Source of the DNA: Actinomycetota bacterium
Lineage (GTDB): Bacteria; Actinomycetota; Acidimicrobiia; Acidimicrobiales; Ilumatobacteraceae
DNA length: 64,000 nt
Assembly (NCBI GenBank): GCA_029978335.1
Contig: JAPOJQ010000003.1
Location: 51,675-115,674 of the forward strand
Reading direction: 5' to 3'
The translations under genes and the position numbers were made by a program. Numbering within the stretch: the stretch's first letter is position 1; each line of letters starts with the position of its first letter. This document shows, piece after piece, positions 1 through 9,716 of this stretch. Under the pieces are notes generated by a model. The model worked only from the letters and a program-made list of their open reading frames with translations, did not search any database and was not told where the DNA came from.

Positions 1-317
1 ACCTTCACGCCCGCTGCGGTACACGCATCGACCACCTCATTGATATTCGACATATGGATGGTGAAGTAGCGATAACCGGTGCCGTGTTGGATGCCACCCG
101 TGGCTGGGCGAGCCTCAGGCGTTGACTCGAAGCACACGAGTTTGATGAGCGAATCGCCGCACCTGAGACGGTGCATCGTGCCGCCACCGCCAAGTGGCAT
201 CGGCATGTCCCCTTCGTGCACCATGCCGAGCAGATCTCGATAGAAGGCCAACGCCCGATCCGAATCCGTCACCACGATGCCGAGGTCAATCGCACGCTGC
301 TGATGTTCGATGGTCAT
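1..317 (-). CDS. VOC (glyoxalase/bleomycin-resistance fold) protein, 3' end cut off by window
   Basis: Reading the minus strand from an ATG at 317 gives an open frame beginning MTIEHQQRAIDLGIVVTDSD and running off the window edge, so the C-terminus is missing. The pattern of a short first beta strand followed by DRALAFYRDLLGM and a later strand GYRYFTIHMSNINEVVDAC is the betaalphabetabetabeta arrangement of vicinal-oxygen-chelate proteins (glyoxalases, dioxygenases, methylmalonyl-CoA epimerases). The specific reaction cannot be told from the part visible. It is divergent from an acyl-CoA dehydrogenase 31 bp away, and a TATGGT hexamer lies 6 bp before the ATG, which supports this start. The ORF track missed it because it lists a different frame here. 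Confidence 0.8.
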   Translation of the reverse strand, partial: MTIEHQQRAIDLGIVVTDSDRALAFYRDLLGMVHEGDMPMPLGGGGTMHRLRCGDSLIKLVCFESTPEARPATGGIQHGTGYRYFTIHMSNINEVVDACTAAGVK

Positions 318-323
318 GCACGC

Positions 324-342
324 ACCATAGGCGACCTACATT
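324..342. promoter_or_regulatory. Divergent -10 elements for VOC gene and acyl-CoA dehydrogenase
   Basis: TATGGT on the minus strand (329-324) sits 6 bp before the VOC ATG, and TACATT on the plus strand (337-342) sits 6 bp before the acyl-CoA dehydrogenase ATG. Both fit the actinobacterial TANNNT -10 consensus and would give leaderless or near-leaderless mRNAs. Inferred from sequence only. Confidence 0.5.
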
Positions 343-348
343 TCAGGA

Positions 349-1483
<1,135 letters not shown>

Positions 1484-1494
<11 letters not shown>

Positions 1495-2710
1495 GCGTGA
1501 CCGGCAGCGAGGTCACGCTGCGGCTCAACAGGGTTTCTGGGAACACGACTGACTCAGGATCGTGTGCCATGTCAGGGAAGCGTCGCACCAGCGCACCAAT
1601 CGCCACTTCGGCCTCGAGTCGGGCGAGCGCCGCTCCCAAACAGAAATGAATGCCGTACCCGAAGCCCAGATGATGCCGGGCGTTGCCCCGTGCGAGGTCG
1701 AGTCGATGTGGTTCGTCGAACACCGCCGGGTCACGGTTGGCACCCATCACCCCGAGCAGCACCGTCTGGCCCGGCTCGAACGACTCGCCACCGCGCTCGT
1801 GGCCTTCGCCAACGACACGAACCATCACCTTGGTCGAGCCATCAAAACGATGGAGTTCCTCGATCGCTTGGGTGATCATTGTTGGGTCGTCAACGAGGCG
1901 ACGGCGCTCATCAGGATGCGACATCAGCGAACGCATCGAGTTCGTCACCAAGGTCGTCGTCGTCTCATGACCGCCGAAGAGCAACATGGTGCACGCCCCG
2001 ACCAACTCATCTGACGCCAACCCAGCGCCGTCGGGATCGTCTTCGGTCACAGCGATCAGCGCCGACACGAGATTGTCCTCACGATGATGCCGATAACGGT
2101 CGATCAATGCAGCGAAGTAGTTCGAGAATCGTTCGCTACCCGCAGCCGCCACCGCTGCACGTCCCGCACGATCCGGACTCCCGAAGACGATCGCTGAGAG
2201 TTGATCGCTCCAGTGTTTGAAATCTTCACGGTCCTCGGCCGGCACACCGAGCAACTCGGCAATGACGATCGCCGGCAATGGGAACGTCACATCGCGAACG
2301 AGATCAACGTCATCGCGATCCTCGATCCCGTCCAACAACTCGTCGACGATCGCTTCGATCCGAGGGCGTAAGCCAACCAGCCTCGCCGGTGTGAACGCCC
2401 GCCGCAACGGCTCACGAAGCCGAGTGTGATCAGGCGGATCATGAAACACCATCCATCCTCGAAGCAGCTCGATCGTCGATCCCAGCGTTTCACGGTTGGC
2501 GTCGCTGAGTCGACGCTCCATCGGTGTCAGCCGATCGCTCGACAACCGGAGGTCGCGAAACCCTTCATTGACCGAAGCATGCTCAGCAACGATCCACGCA
2601 CGATGACGCTCCAGCCAGACAGGACGCCCGTGCGAACGCAACTCTGCGAACACCGGGTGCGGGTCGCGCACCACGCTCGGATCCAACAGATCAACAGTGC
2701 TCGTGATCAC
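1484..2710 (-). CDS. Cytochrome P450
   Basis: 408-aa bacterial cytochrome P450 (haem monooxygenase). Visible hallmarks are the I-helix oxygen-activation motif GGHETTTT, the ExxR pair in EELHRF, and the haem-binding loop FGYGIHFCLGAALARLE with the thiolate Cys near residue 355. The ORF track extends it 44 residues upstream inside the thiolase gene, but that part is thiolase antiframe; the GTG at 2710 overlaps the thiolase stop as GTGA, the usual translational coupling, and gives VITSTVDLLDPSVV, a normal P450 N-terminus. It is third in the DUF35-thiolase-P450 operon, so it probably hydroxylates a lipid or terpenoid-like substrate handled by these enzymes. Electron donors (ferredoxin, reductase) are not encoded nearby. 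Confidence 0.92.
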
Positions 2711-3840
2711 GACGGCGCCCCCAATAAGGCCACCACGCAGGCATTGCCATCGACGCCCGCCGCCCCACCGCCCATCGTCTCGAGCAACGCGACGCGCGCG
2801 CCCTCGACTTGGCGCGGGCCGGCCGCTCCTCGCAGCTGCCACACGAGTTCAGCGGCCTGAGCGAGACCGGTCGCCCCAAGCGGATGCCCGCGCGACAACA
2901 ACCCCCCGCTCGGGTTAATCGGGCGTCGGCCGCCAAGGGCAGTCTCCCCGCTGCCGGCAAGATCTCCGGCGGTACCTGGCGCCGCAAGTCCGAGTGCCTC
3001 GGTGGTCAGAATCTCCCCGATCGTGAACGCATCGTGCATCTCCGCAACATCAACGTCCTCGGGACCACGACCGGACTGTTCCCAGACGTTCGCAGCAGCC
3101 GCAGCCACTGTTCGCATACTCCACGGCTCGTCACCTGCGGCATCCCACATCGGCCCGGAGACGAACGAACTCGCAAGGAACGGCACCGCTCCAGGATCGG
3201 TATCGACACCCACGACGACCGCAGCGGCACCATCGGTCATTGGACAGCACTGCAACAAGGTCAGCGGGCCAGCAATCGGCCGCGAGGCGAGCACCTGCTC
3301 GAACGACGGTGGAGTCCCACCGAGGTGCGCTCGTGGGTTCAATGAACCGGCGAACTTGTTCTTCACTGCGATGTGGGCCAACACGCTCGCGTCAAGGCCG
3401 TGAGCGTCCAAGTACCGGTTCGCTTGCATCGCGTACAGCGCCGGCAGGGCGAGCCCAGCCCGACCCTCAGGGTCGGTTGGTTCGGGCACGATCGGGCCAT
3501 CAAACACCACCGAGAGCTGTTCCACCCCCACTGCGAGAACCCGGCGATGAACCCCGGTCCTCACTGCGCGCTGGGCTTCGTGTAGGGCCACGGTGCCGCT
3601 CGCGCAGGCCGCCTCGATGCGATAGACGGGAATACCCGCAAGGCCAACACCGGCGAGCACCCGGTTGGCGATACCTGGCGGGCCAAACACCGAACCCACA
3701 TATGCAGCATCGATGTCGCTCGGTGTCAACCCGGCGTCATCGAGCGCTTCGATCACCGCCGTCCACGCCAACGATTCGATGCGTTCGGTCGGAAAACGTC
3801 CGAAGCCGGATGTCCCAACACCAACGATTGCCGGATTCAC
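2707..3840 (-). CDS. Thiolase-family protein (SCP-x/Ltp type)
   Basis: 377 aa of thiolase fold. The nucleophile region EAACASGTVALHEAQ puts the active Cys at 79; EMHDAFTIGEI and SGGLLSRGHPLGATGLAQ carry the conserved His residues. The C-terminus ends NACVVALLG, unlike the CxG loop of classic biosynthetic thiolases, which is typical of the lipid-transfer-protein-linked thiolases and thiolase-like aldolases. These act with a DUF35 partner, and here the DUF35 gene overlaps its start by 4 bp and the P450 overlaps its end. Likely role: cleavage of a 3-keto- or 3-hydroxyacyl-CoA in side-chain degradation (family knowledge plus context). Whether it is a thiolase or a retro-aldolase cannot be decided here. 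Confidence 0.88.
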   Translation of the reverse strand: MNPAIVGVGTSGFGRFPTERIESLAWTAVIEALDDAGLTPSDIDAAYVGSVFGPPGIANRVLAGVGLAGIPVYRIEAACASGTVALHEAQRAVRTGVHRRVLAVGVEQLSVVFDGPIVPEPTDPEGRAGLALPALYAMQANRYLDAHGLDASVLAHIAVKNKFAGSLNPRAHLGGTPPSFEQVLASRPIAGPLTLLQCCPMTDGAAAVVVGVDTDPGAVPFLASSFVSGPMWDAAGDEPWSMRTVAAAAANVWEQSGRGPEDVDVAEMHDAFTIGEILTTEALGLAAPGTAGDLAGSGETALGGRRPINPSGGLLSRGHPLGATGLAQAAELVWQLRGAAGPRQVEGARVALLETMGGGAAGVDGNACVVALLGAPS

Positions 3841-4190
3841 GGCCCCACCACCACGTCACCATCATCGCTGCCGACGATCTGCACCGCCGTACCCGGCGCG
3901 AGTTCACCGGTCGGGTGCAACCGGGCGAGAATCCGCGGGCCGTCGTGAAGATCAACCTGGGCCAATGTGAACGGCGGTAGGCGATGCCCGATCGGTAGGT
4001 GCACATCAGTTGATGACCACACGATGCCGCCCGGACCGAAGGCTTCGGGTTCACATGATCCGAGACACGCAGCGCACCGCTCGCGTACCCACGCATCAGG
4101 CCGTCCGCACGACTGACATCGACTGCCGTGCACACGGCACTCGACCACTACGGGGCGGGGATCTGCCGGCTCGACCGGTACCGAACTCAC
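3837..4190 (-). CDS. DUF35 zinc-ribbon/OB-fold acyl-CoA-associated protein
   Basis: 117-aa protein with a rubredoxin-like zinc ribbon (Cys25, 28, 39, 42 in CQSCGRPDAWVRERCAAC) followed by an OB-fold segment, HRLPPFTLAQVDLHDGPRILARL. This is the DUF35 architecture, whose members bind CoA esters and form complexes with thiolase-like enzymes or hydratases. The 4-bp overlap with the thiolase gene supports a stoichiometric partnership. The start is GTG at 4190, 6 bp behind a TAGGGT -10 element that is shared back to back with the divergent ligase promoter. Confidence 0.88.
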   Translation of the reverse strand: MSSVPVEPADPRPVVVECRVHGSRCQSCGRPDAWVRERCAACLGSCEPEAFGPGGIVWSSTDVHLPIGHRLPPFTLAQVDLHDGPRILARLHPTGELAPGTAVQIVGSDDGDVVVGP

Positions 4191-4196
4191 ACCTCC

Positions 4197-4206
4197 ACCC
4201 TAGAGT
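4197..4206. promoter_or_regulatory. Overlapping bidirectional -10 (ACCCTAGAGT)
   Basis: In the 24 bp between the DUF35 GTG (4190) and the ligase ATG (4215), the string ACCCTAGAGT reads TAGGGT on the minus strand (4202-4197) and TAGAGT on the plus strand (4201-4206), sharing the central TA. Each is 6-8 bp from its start codon, so any -35 or operator must lie inside the opposite gene's coding region. Confidence 0.55.
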
Positions 4207-4214
4207 CGACTGCC

Positions 4215-5789
4215 ATGGATGTGCGAAGCCTCATGCGGCAATCCGCCCGACTGAACGCGCAACGAACCGCCGTGGTTCACGTTGCTCCGGAAGGCACTCG
4301 ACGACTCACTTTCGCCGAAGCATGGTCACGCGGCCTGCGGATGGCGAATGCGCTTCGCTCGCTCGGCCTCCAACCAGGCGATCGAATCGGGGTTCTCGAA
4401 GATAATTCGATCGGTGCCCAAGACTTCTTTGCCGGCGCCGCTGCTGGTGGATTCGTGCGCGTGCCGCTGTACGCCCGCAATGCACCCGAAAGCCATCTGC
4501 ACATGCTCGACCACACCGGTTGCCGAGCGGTGGTCGTTGCGAGCCACTACGCCAACGAGATCGAAGCGTTGCGATCATCGCTGCCGGCACTCGAGCACCT
4601 CATCATTCGTGGCGACGATTACGAAGACTGGCTGGCGAGCTTTCCCGATACCGACCCGGATGTCGACATCGATCCCGACGATTGGTACATCATCCGCCAC
4701 ACCGGTGGTACCACCGGAAAGCCAAAGGGTGTGGCGTACAGCCATCGATCATGGTTAGCCGCTGGGCGTGACTGGTTTTACAACTTCCCGCCCATGATCG
4801 CTGGCGAGTCGTGTCTTCACGTCGGTCCCATCTCTCACGGGTCGGGCTACCTCTACACCCCGACATGGTTGAGCGGTGGCACCAACGTCATGCTCGACCA
4901 CTTCGATCCTGCCGAAACCATCGAGGTGATGGAGCGTGAACGAATCGGCTACATGTTTGCCGTGCCCGCCATGCTCAACGCCCTCGCGCGCGAGTCAAGT
5001 GCGGCCCAGCGAGACTGGTCGGCGCTCAAGGTGCTCCAGATCGGTGGTGCACCAATTGCCGATGAAACGGCGCTGCTCGCTCGCGAGGTCTTTGGCATGG
5101 TCCTCTATCAGGGCTACGGCCAGACCGAGGCGGTGCCGGTGTGCATGATGGGCCCTGAGGAGTGGTTCTCTGAGGTTCCAGGGTCGAATCCGCTGCGCTC
5201 CACGGGTCGGGCGTTGCCCTTCGCATTGCTCGATATCCGCGATCCGGAGGACTCGGCTATGTCGCTCCCAATCGGGGCCGAAGGCGAGATCGCCATTCGA
5301 TGCGATGGTCAGATGACGGGCTTTTGGAATAACGACGAGGCGACCGGCGAACGAATGACCGCTGATGGTTTCGTCCTCACCGGCGATATCGGTCGGCTTG
5401 ACGACAACGGCTATTTGTACGTGCTCGACCGTAAGGACGACATGATCATCTCGGGCGGTTTCAATATCTGGCCGGCAGAACTCGAGAACGTGATCGCTGA
5501 CCATCCCGACGTTGTCGAGGTCGCCGTATTTGCCGCACCACACGAACGTTGGGGCGAAACACCGGCTGCGGTGTGCGTCGTTGCGTCATCTCCGGATGAC
5601 GCAACCCGTGACCGCATCGCAGCAGAAATTCGTGACCTGTGCACCGAACGCCTCGGCTCGTACAAGAAGCCCGGCATCGTGGAGGTTCGGAGCGAACCAT
5701 TGCCGAAGAGCCCTGTGGGCAAAGTGCAACGACGGGCCTTGCGCGAGCCCTACTGGGCGAACATGGACCGTCGTGTGGGTGGCACGTGA
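4215..5789 (+). CDS. AMP-dependent fatty-acyl-CoA synthetase/ligase
   Basis: 524-aa ANL-superfamily enzyme that activates a carboxylic acid through an acyl-adenylate to its CoA thioester. It has the P-loop-like RHTGGTTGKPKGVAYSHR near residue 160, the adenine-binding YGQTE, the hinge LYVLDRKDDMIISGG and the catalytic lysine segment LPKSPVGKVQRR near the C-terminus. The ORF track starts 29 codons further upstream, but ATG 4215 follows a TAGAGT -10 by 8 bp and gives the usual N-terminal length. It is divergent from the thiolase operon and translationally coupled (GTGA overlap) to the following dehydrogenase. Chain-length preference is not predictable here. Confidence 0.9.
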   Translation: MDVRSLMRQSARLNAQRTAVVHVAPEGTRRLTFAEAWSRGLRMANALRSLGLQPGDRIGVLEDNSIGAQDFFAGAAAGGFVRVPLYARNAPESHLHMLDHTGCRAVVVASHYANEIEALRSSLPALEHLIIRGDDYEDWLASFPDTDPDVDIDPDDWYIIRHTGGTTGKPKGVAYSHRSWLAAGRDWFYNFPPMIAGESCLHVGPISHGSGYLYTPTWLSGGTNVMLDHFDPAETIEVMERERIGYMFAVPAMLNALARESSAAQRDWSALKVLQIGGAPIADETALLAREVFGMVLYQGYGQTEAVPVCMMGPEEWFSEVPGSNPLRSTGRALPFALLDIRDPEDSAMSLPIGAEGEIAIRCDGQMTGFWNNDEATGERMTADGFVLTGDIGRLDDNGYLYVLDRKDDMIISGGFNIWPAELENVIADHPDVVEVAVFAAPHERWGETPAAVCVVASSPDDATRDRIAAEIRDLCTERLGSYKKPGIVEVRSEPLPKSPVGKVQRRALREPYWANMDRRVGGT

Positions 5790-6721
5790 CCAACGTTCTC
5801 TTTCTCACCGACACTGTTGCGGCTCGCCGGCGGGCCGATATCCAAGCGGTAGCGCCGGAAATGGAACTCATTGAGCTCGTCGGCGATGAACTCCCAAGCG
5901 ACGATGACCTCGCCCGTATTACCCACGCGTTCTTCTCCGCCGACGCATGGCCAGAACGCAGCGGTGTCTTTTTGAAGGTGTGCCTCACCGCACCGCACCT
6001 GCGATGGCTCCACGCCTTCTCCGCAGGTTCAGATCATCCGGTATTCACTCGGTTTGCCGAGCGTGGCATCACGGTGGGCTTCACCCCAGGTGGTTCCGCC
6101 CCGGCGATCGCCCAGACCGTCATGTTGATGACGCTTGCTCTCGTACGTGGCATGCCAGAACTGCACGATGCTCAGCAACGCCGAGCATGGGAACCAGCGT
6201 GGACGCGTGACCTCGGCGACCTCACCGTCGGCATTCTCGGCATGGGATCGATTGGGGCAGAAACGGCCCGACTCCTCTCGCCAACCGGAGCGCGGGTCAT
6301 CGGTATTCGCCGCACACCGACTGGTGACGAACCGTGCACGACGTGGGGTGAGGATCGGCGCGATGAACTGCTGGCGATCGCCGATGTCGTCGTGGCATCG
6401 ATGCCACTCACCGATGCCACCCGCCATTCGATCGCTGCCAGGGAGTTTGCGCTGATGCAACCCGGAACGATCTTCATCAACGTCGGTCGCGGCGAGTGCG
6501 TCGTGGAGGCTGACCTCATCGCTGCGCTTGAGTCGGGCCACCTCGCTGGCGCCGGCCTCGACGTATTCGCGGTCGAACCCTTGCCGCAGGACAGTCCGCT
6601 GTGGTCGATGCAACGGGTGATCGTGTGGCCGCACGCGTCGGGTCTCACCGACCGCTCAGCCCGTCGGGCGGAGGACGCGTTCATCGCTCATCTCGAGCGG
6701 ACGATCCAGAACCAAGAGTGA
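5786..6721 (+). CDS. D-2-hydroxyacid dehydrogenase (NAD-dependent)
   Basis: 311-aa member of the D-isomer-specific 2-hydroxyacid dehydrogenase family. The Rossmann motif GILGMGSIGAETARLL and the signature FINVGRGECVVEADLIAAL are clear; the substrate Arg lies in the latter, a Glu in LDVFAVEPLP, and the catalytic His in VIVWPHASGLTD. The GTG at 5786 overlaps the ligase stop as GTGA and yields VTNVLFLTD, so the 49 extra residues in the ORF track are a shadow. It would interconvert a 2-keto and a 2-hydroxy acid; the substrate is not evident. Coupling to the ligase suggests the hydroxy acid or its product is activated next (inference). Confidence 0.87.
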   Translation: MTNVLFLTDTVAARRRADIQAVAPEMELIELVGDELPSDDDLARITHAFFSADAWPERSGVFLKVCLTAPHLRWLHAFSAGSDHPVFTRFAERGITVGFTPGGSAPAIAQTVMLMTLALVRGMPELHDAQQRRAWEPAWTRDLGDLTVGILGMGSIGAETARLLSPTGARVIGIRRTPTGDEPCTTWGEDRRDELLAIADVVVASMPLTDATRHSIAAREFALMQPGTIFINVGRGECVVEADLIAALESGHLAGAGLDVFAVEPLPQDSPLWSMQRVIVWPHASGLTDRSARRAEDAFIAHLERTIQNQE

Positions 6722-6752
6722 TCACGGCTGAGGGCGCGCACCCCCTCAGCAC

Positions 6753-7376
6753 ATGTACACGCTCTGTTGGTCACCAAAGGGTGGATCGGGAACCACCGTC
6801 ACCGCTGCCACCATCGCGCTCGCTGCGCCGTCGGCAACGCTCGTCGACCTCGCAGGAGATGCACCCGGCGTGCTCGGTCTGAGTGCCGGCGGCGATGGCG
6901 TATTCGACTGGATGCGGTCGGGAGCAGATCCGAACCGCCTCGACGATCTCACCATCGACATCGACAACACCCACCACCTCTGGCCGACCGGCCGAGGGGG
7001 CGCCGTCCCGGCACGGCGCTGGTCAGTGCTCGCCGACTGCCTTGCCGAACGCATGGACGTCGTCGTTGATGCCGGCACCACTCGCCGACCCCCAGCTCCG
7101 CTCCTACAACGGGCCAGTCGACGATTGATGATCCTGCGACCGTGTTACCTCGCGCTGCGCGCAGCCAGCGAAGCCGGTGTCGCGCCCGATGGCATCATCG
7201 TCATCAACGAGGCCGGTAGGGCGCTGTCGAGCAACGATGTGCAAGGTTGCCTCGGTGCACAAGTCATCGCCGAAGTGATGGTCGATCCGAGCGTGGCGAG
7301 AGCCGTCGATGCCGGGCTCTTGAGCTGTCGGTCGCCGCGCTCGCTTGCGCCGATCCAACGATTGAGCACCACATGA
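6753..7376 (+). CDS. CpaE/Ssd-like MinD/ParA-family ATPase of Tad locus 1
   Basis: 207-aa deviant-Walker-A P-loop protein with KGGSGTTVTAATIALA at residues 9-24. A MinD-like Asp-containing strand (TLVDLAGDAPGVLGL) and DVVVDAGTT follow. In actinobacteria this gene heads the ssd-tadA-tadB-tadC-pilin locus that lies near topA, as it does here, and the family (CpaE/TadZ, mycobacterial Ssd) is thought to position the pilus machine or influence septum placement. It lacks the N-terminal receiver-like domain of CpaE, so it is a short version. It is coupled to tadA by an ATGA overlap. Function beyond family resemblance is inference. Confidence 0.8.
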   Translation: MYTLCWSPKGGSGTTVTAATIALAAPSATLVDLAGDAPGVLGLSAGGDGVFDWMRSGADPNRLDDLTIDIDNTHHLWPTGRGGAVPARRWSVLADCLAERMDVVVDAGTTRRPPAPLLQRASRRLMILRPCYLALRAASEAGVAPDGIIVINEAGRALSSNDVQGCLGAQVIAEVMVDPSVARAVDAGLLSCRSPRSLAPIQRLSTT

Positions 7377-8464
7377 CCACCATGCTCGATGCCATCGTCG
7401 CCGCGATCGATCACCAACCAGGAATGAGCACGACGGAACTTCACGCTCGAGCCGAACGCAGCGTCGCACGCCACCTCCCCCTTGCGAGCGCCGAGGACCG
7501 CCGATCAGCGGTCGACGCTGCGCTTGACCGACTGAACGGTCGCGGCCCCATCGATCGTTTGCTTGCCGACCCCGACGTTGACGAAGTCATCGTCCACGCC
7601 GGTGGCGAACTGTGGGTTGACCGGGCCGGATGCCTCTCCCCAGCGGGGTCAATTTCAACGAGCGACACGAGCCGTTTCCTCGAGCGGGCACTCGCACCGC
7701 TCGGCCGACGCCTCGATCGAACCACCCCCATCGTGGATGCACGGCTCGATGACGGCACACGGCTCTGCGCTGCGATCGCCCCAGTTGCCGTAGCCGGCAC
7801 CGAAGTGTCGCTCCGACGGCATCGTGTCGGCACCCTGCACGTACACGACTTTGCGCCTGAGCCAGTCTGCGAGATGGTCGCCACGCTGCTCGAGCGACGC
7901 AGCAACATCGTCGTCACGGGTGCGACGAGTTCGGGAAAGACATCGCTCCTCGCCTGCCTCATCACCGATCGCCTCCGTGCCGGGGAACGCATCGTTCTCC
8001 TCGAAGACACTGCTGAAATCAGTGCTCACGGTCACCTCGTGCGCCTCGAAGCCCGCCCGAGATCACCCGAAGGCACCGCTGCCATTTCACTCGACGAGTT
8101 GCTCGTCACCGCATTGCGTTTGCGGCCCGACCGATTGGTGGTCGGCGAAATCAGAGGTGACGAGGTCATCACGCTCGTGCAGGCGATGAATACCGGTCAT
8201 GACGGGTCGATGGCGACCTGCCATGCCAATGGACCGGCCGATGCCATCCACCGACTCTCCCAGCTCGTCCTGCGTGCTGCACCCGGATGGCCAATGCCTG
8301 CCATCGTTGACCAATTGCATCGCTCGATTGATGCAATCGTCCACCTCGGCCGGGGCACGCACGGCAGACGGCAGATCTTGTCGATCAGCGAGCCAGATGG
8401 CGTCGATGTGCGACCGCTCACCGATCACGAGCGAGTGATCGCCTCACCGCAGCGATTGCGATGA
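7373..8464 (+). CDS. tadA: TadA/CpaF-type pilus assembly ATPase (locus 1)
   Basis: 363-aa secretion/pilus hexameric ATPase of the VirB11/PulE class. Walker A is GATSSGKTS; the Asp box LLEDTAEI, Walker B LVVGEIRGDEV and the GHDGSMATCHAN His-box region are all intact, so it should be active in driving pilin assembly at the inner membrane. The start is ATG 7373 (ATGA overlap with the cpaE-like gene); the 42 residues before it in the ORF track are out-of-gene. The next gene (TadB/C) overlaps its stop by 4 bp. Confidence 0.9.
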   Translation: MTTMLDAIVAAIDHQPGMSTTELHARAERSVARHLPLASAEDRRSAVDAALDRLNGRGPIDRLLADPDVDEVIVHAGGELWVDRAGCLSPAGSISTSDTSRFLERALAPLGRRLDRTTPIVDARLDDGTRLCAAIAPVAVAGTEVSLRRHRVGTLHVHDFAPEPVCEMVATLLERRSNIVVTGATSSGKTSLLACLITDRLRAGERIVLLEDTAEISAHGHLVRLEARPRSPEGTAAISLDELLVTALRLRPDRLVVGEIRGDEVITLVQAMNTGHDGSMATCHANGPADAIHRLSQLVLRAAPGWPMPAIVDQLHRSIDAIVHLGRGTHGRRQILSISEPDGVDVRPLTDHERVIASPQRLR

Positions 8465-9516
8465 CCGTGCTCCGCGCCATGGTGGTCGGCATCGCCGCAC
8501 ACCGGCTCCTCGTTGCTCGCCCCGAACCGAGACGACCGTGGCGGCCAACGAACCGACACACCAGAACCGAGCGACGCGATCCCGCACACGAATGCGACGA
8601 GATCGCTCGGGCATTGCGATCCGGCGCGTCGCTGGCGACCACGATGCACCATCTCGGCATCTCCGCCCAGGGCGATGAGGGCACACTCGCCGACCACGTC
8701 GCACGCGCCATCCCAGATGAAGACGATGCCGACCGCGTGCTCATGCTCCGCCTCGTCGCCACCATCGCCGCCCAAGGCGGCAGCGGTGCCGAAGCGCTTG
8801 ACCGATGTGCGTCGCGGCTTCGGGCCCGAGCTGACGACCGCCGAGAACGACGACTTGCTGCTGCCCCGGCACGGCTGTCGGCTGCGGTGATGACCGTGCT
8901 CCCCTTTGGGGTACTTGCGCTTCTCGCATCGACATCGACGTCGGTTCGAAGCCATCTCGGCCGACCGGCCGGCGCCATCGCCGTCGGCGTCGGTATCGCA
9001 CTCAACGTCGCCGGGTGGTGCTGGATGCGACGAATCATCGCCGATCGCGGTGATTCAGACCTGGCCATATTTGCCGAAGTGCTCGAATCGGTGACCTTGC
9101 ATGTTCGTGCGGGGCTCACCGTGCGCAGCGCCTTGCTGACGACGTTGCACCATGTGGACGGTCTGATGAAAGAACATCTCACCGAATTTGGATGGCGCAT
9201 CGAGCACGGCTGGCTCACGGCCGACGCCTTGGCAGAACTTGGCGAGCGAATCGGACCCGATGCTCGCCAACTCGTCGATGGTGTGATTCGAGCGGAGCGT
9301 TACGGCTCTGCCCTCGCCCCGGTACTCGACCGCATGGTCGACGACATTGATCGAGTGCGGCGCGAGGCATCGCTTCGACGCACCCGAACGCTTCCTGTCC
9401 GGCTCTCTGCCCCGCTCGTCGTGTGCACCCTGCCGTCGTTCGTCCTGCTCGCCGTACTTCCGGCTATCGGCGCCGCGATCGCCGGTCTCGGCACGGGGCC
9501 CCTCAGCAACATCTGA
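8461..9516 (+). CDS. Fused TadB-TadC-like membrane platform protein (locus 1)
   Basis: 351-aa protein that appears to hold two type-II-secretion-F modules in one chain. The first runs from about residue 45 to 125 (RSGASLATTMHHLG, QGGSGAEALDRCASRL) and is followed by two membrane segments at about 140-157 and 170-190. The second runs about 200-315 (AEVLESVTLHVRAGLTVRSAL, AERYGSALAPVLDRM), followed by a last membrane segment at 323-345. In actinobacterial Tad loci TadB and TadC are usually separate proteins, as in locus 2 of this window. Here one gene sits between TadA and the pilin, and no second platform gene follows, so a fusion with a shortened TadB half is the simplest reading. Confidence 0.78.
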   Translation: MTVLRAMVVGIAAHRLLVARPEPRRPWRPTNRHTRTERRDPAHECDEIARALRSGASLATTMHHLGISAQGDEGTLADHVARAIPDEDDADRVLMLRLVATIAAQGGSGAEALDRCASRLRARADDRRERRLAAAPARLSAAVMTVLPFGVLALLASTSTSVRSHLGRPAGAIAVGVGIALNVAGWCWMRRIIADRGDSDLAIFAEVLESVTLHVRAGLTVRSALLTTLHHVDGLMKEHLTEFGWRIEHGWLTADALAELGERIGPDARQLVDGVIRAERYGSALAPVLDRMVDDIDRVRREASLRRTRTLPVRLSAPLVVCTLPSFVLLAVLPAIGAAIAGLGTGPLSNI

Positions 9517-9533
9517 ACTGTGAGGAATCCACT

Positions 9534-9716
9534 ATGTCGACATCGAGACCACTGGCCGGTGACGCGGGTCAAGCGACCACCGAATATGCACTCGTGCTCC
9601 TCGCCGCCGCCTTCGTTGGGCTGCTCGTCATCGGATGGGCAACGACCGGAGCCGGAGCCGAGACCGTCGGGCGGCTCTTTGATCGCATCATGCGAGCCGT
9701 CATCGAACAAACCTGA
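9534..9716 (+). CDS. Flp/DUF4244-type pilin (locus 1)
   Basis: 60-aa prepilin. A hydrophilic leader ending in Gly12 is followed by QATTEYALVLLAAAFVGLLVIGW, with Glu at +5 and Tyr at +6 of the predicted mature protein and one membrane segment, matching the Flp-type class III signal. The start is ATG 9534 with GAGG about 8 bp upstream; the ORF track begins 37 codons too early. It is probably the major subunit built by the TadA-TadB/C machine of this locus. No prepilin peptidase is encoded in locus 1, so processing would depend on the one at 61.8 kb or another elsewhere. Confidence 0.82.
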   Translation: MSTSRPLAGDAGQATTEYALVLLAAAFVGLLVIGWATTGAGAETVGRLFDRIMRAVIEQT

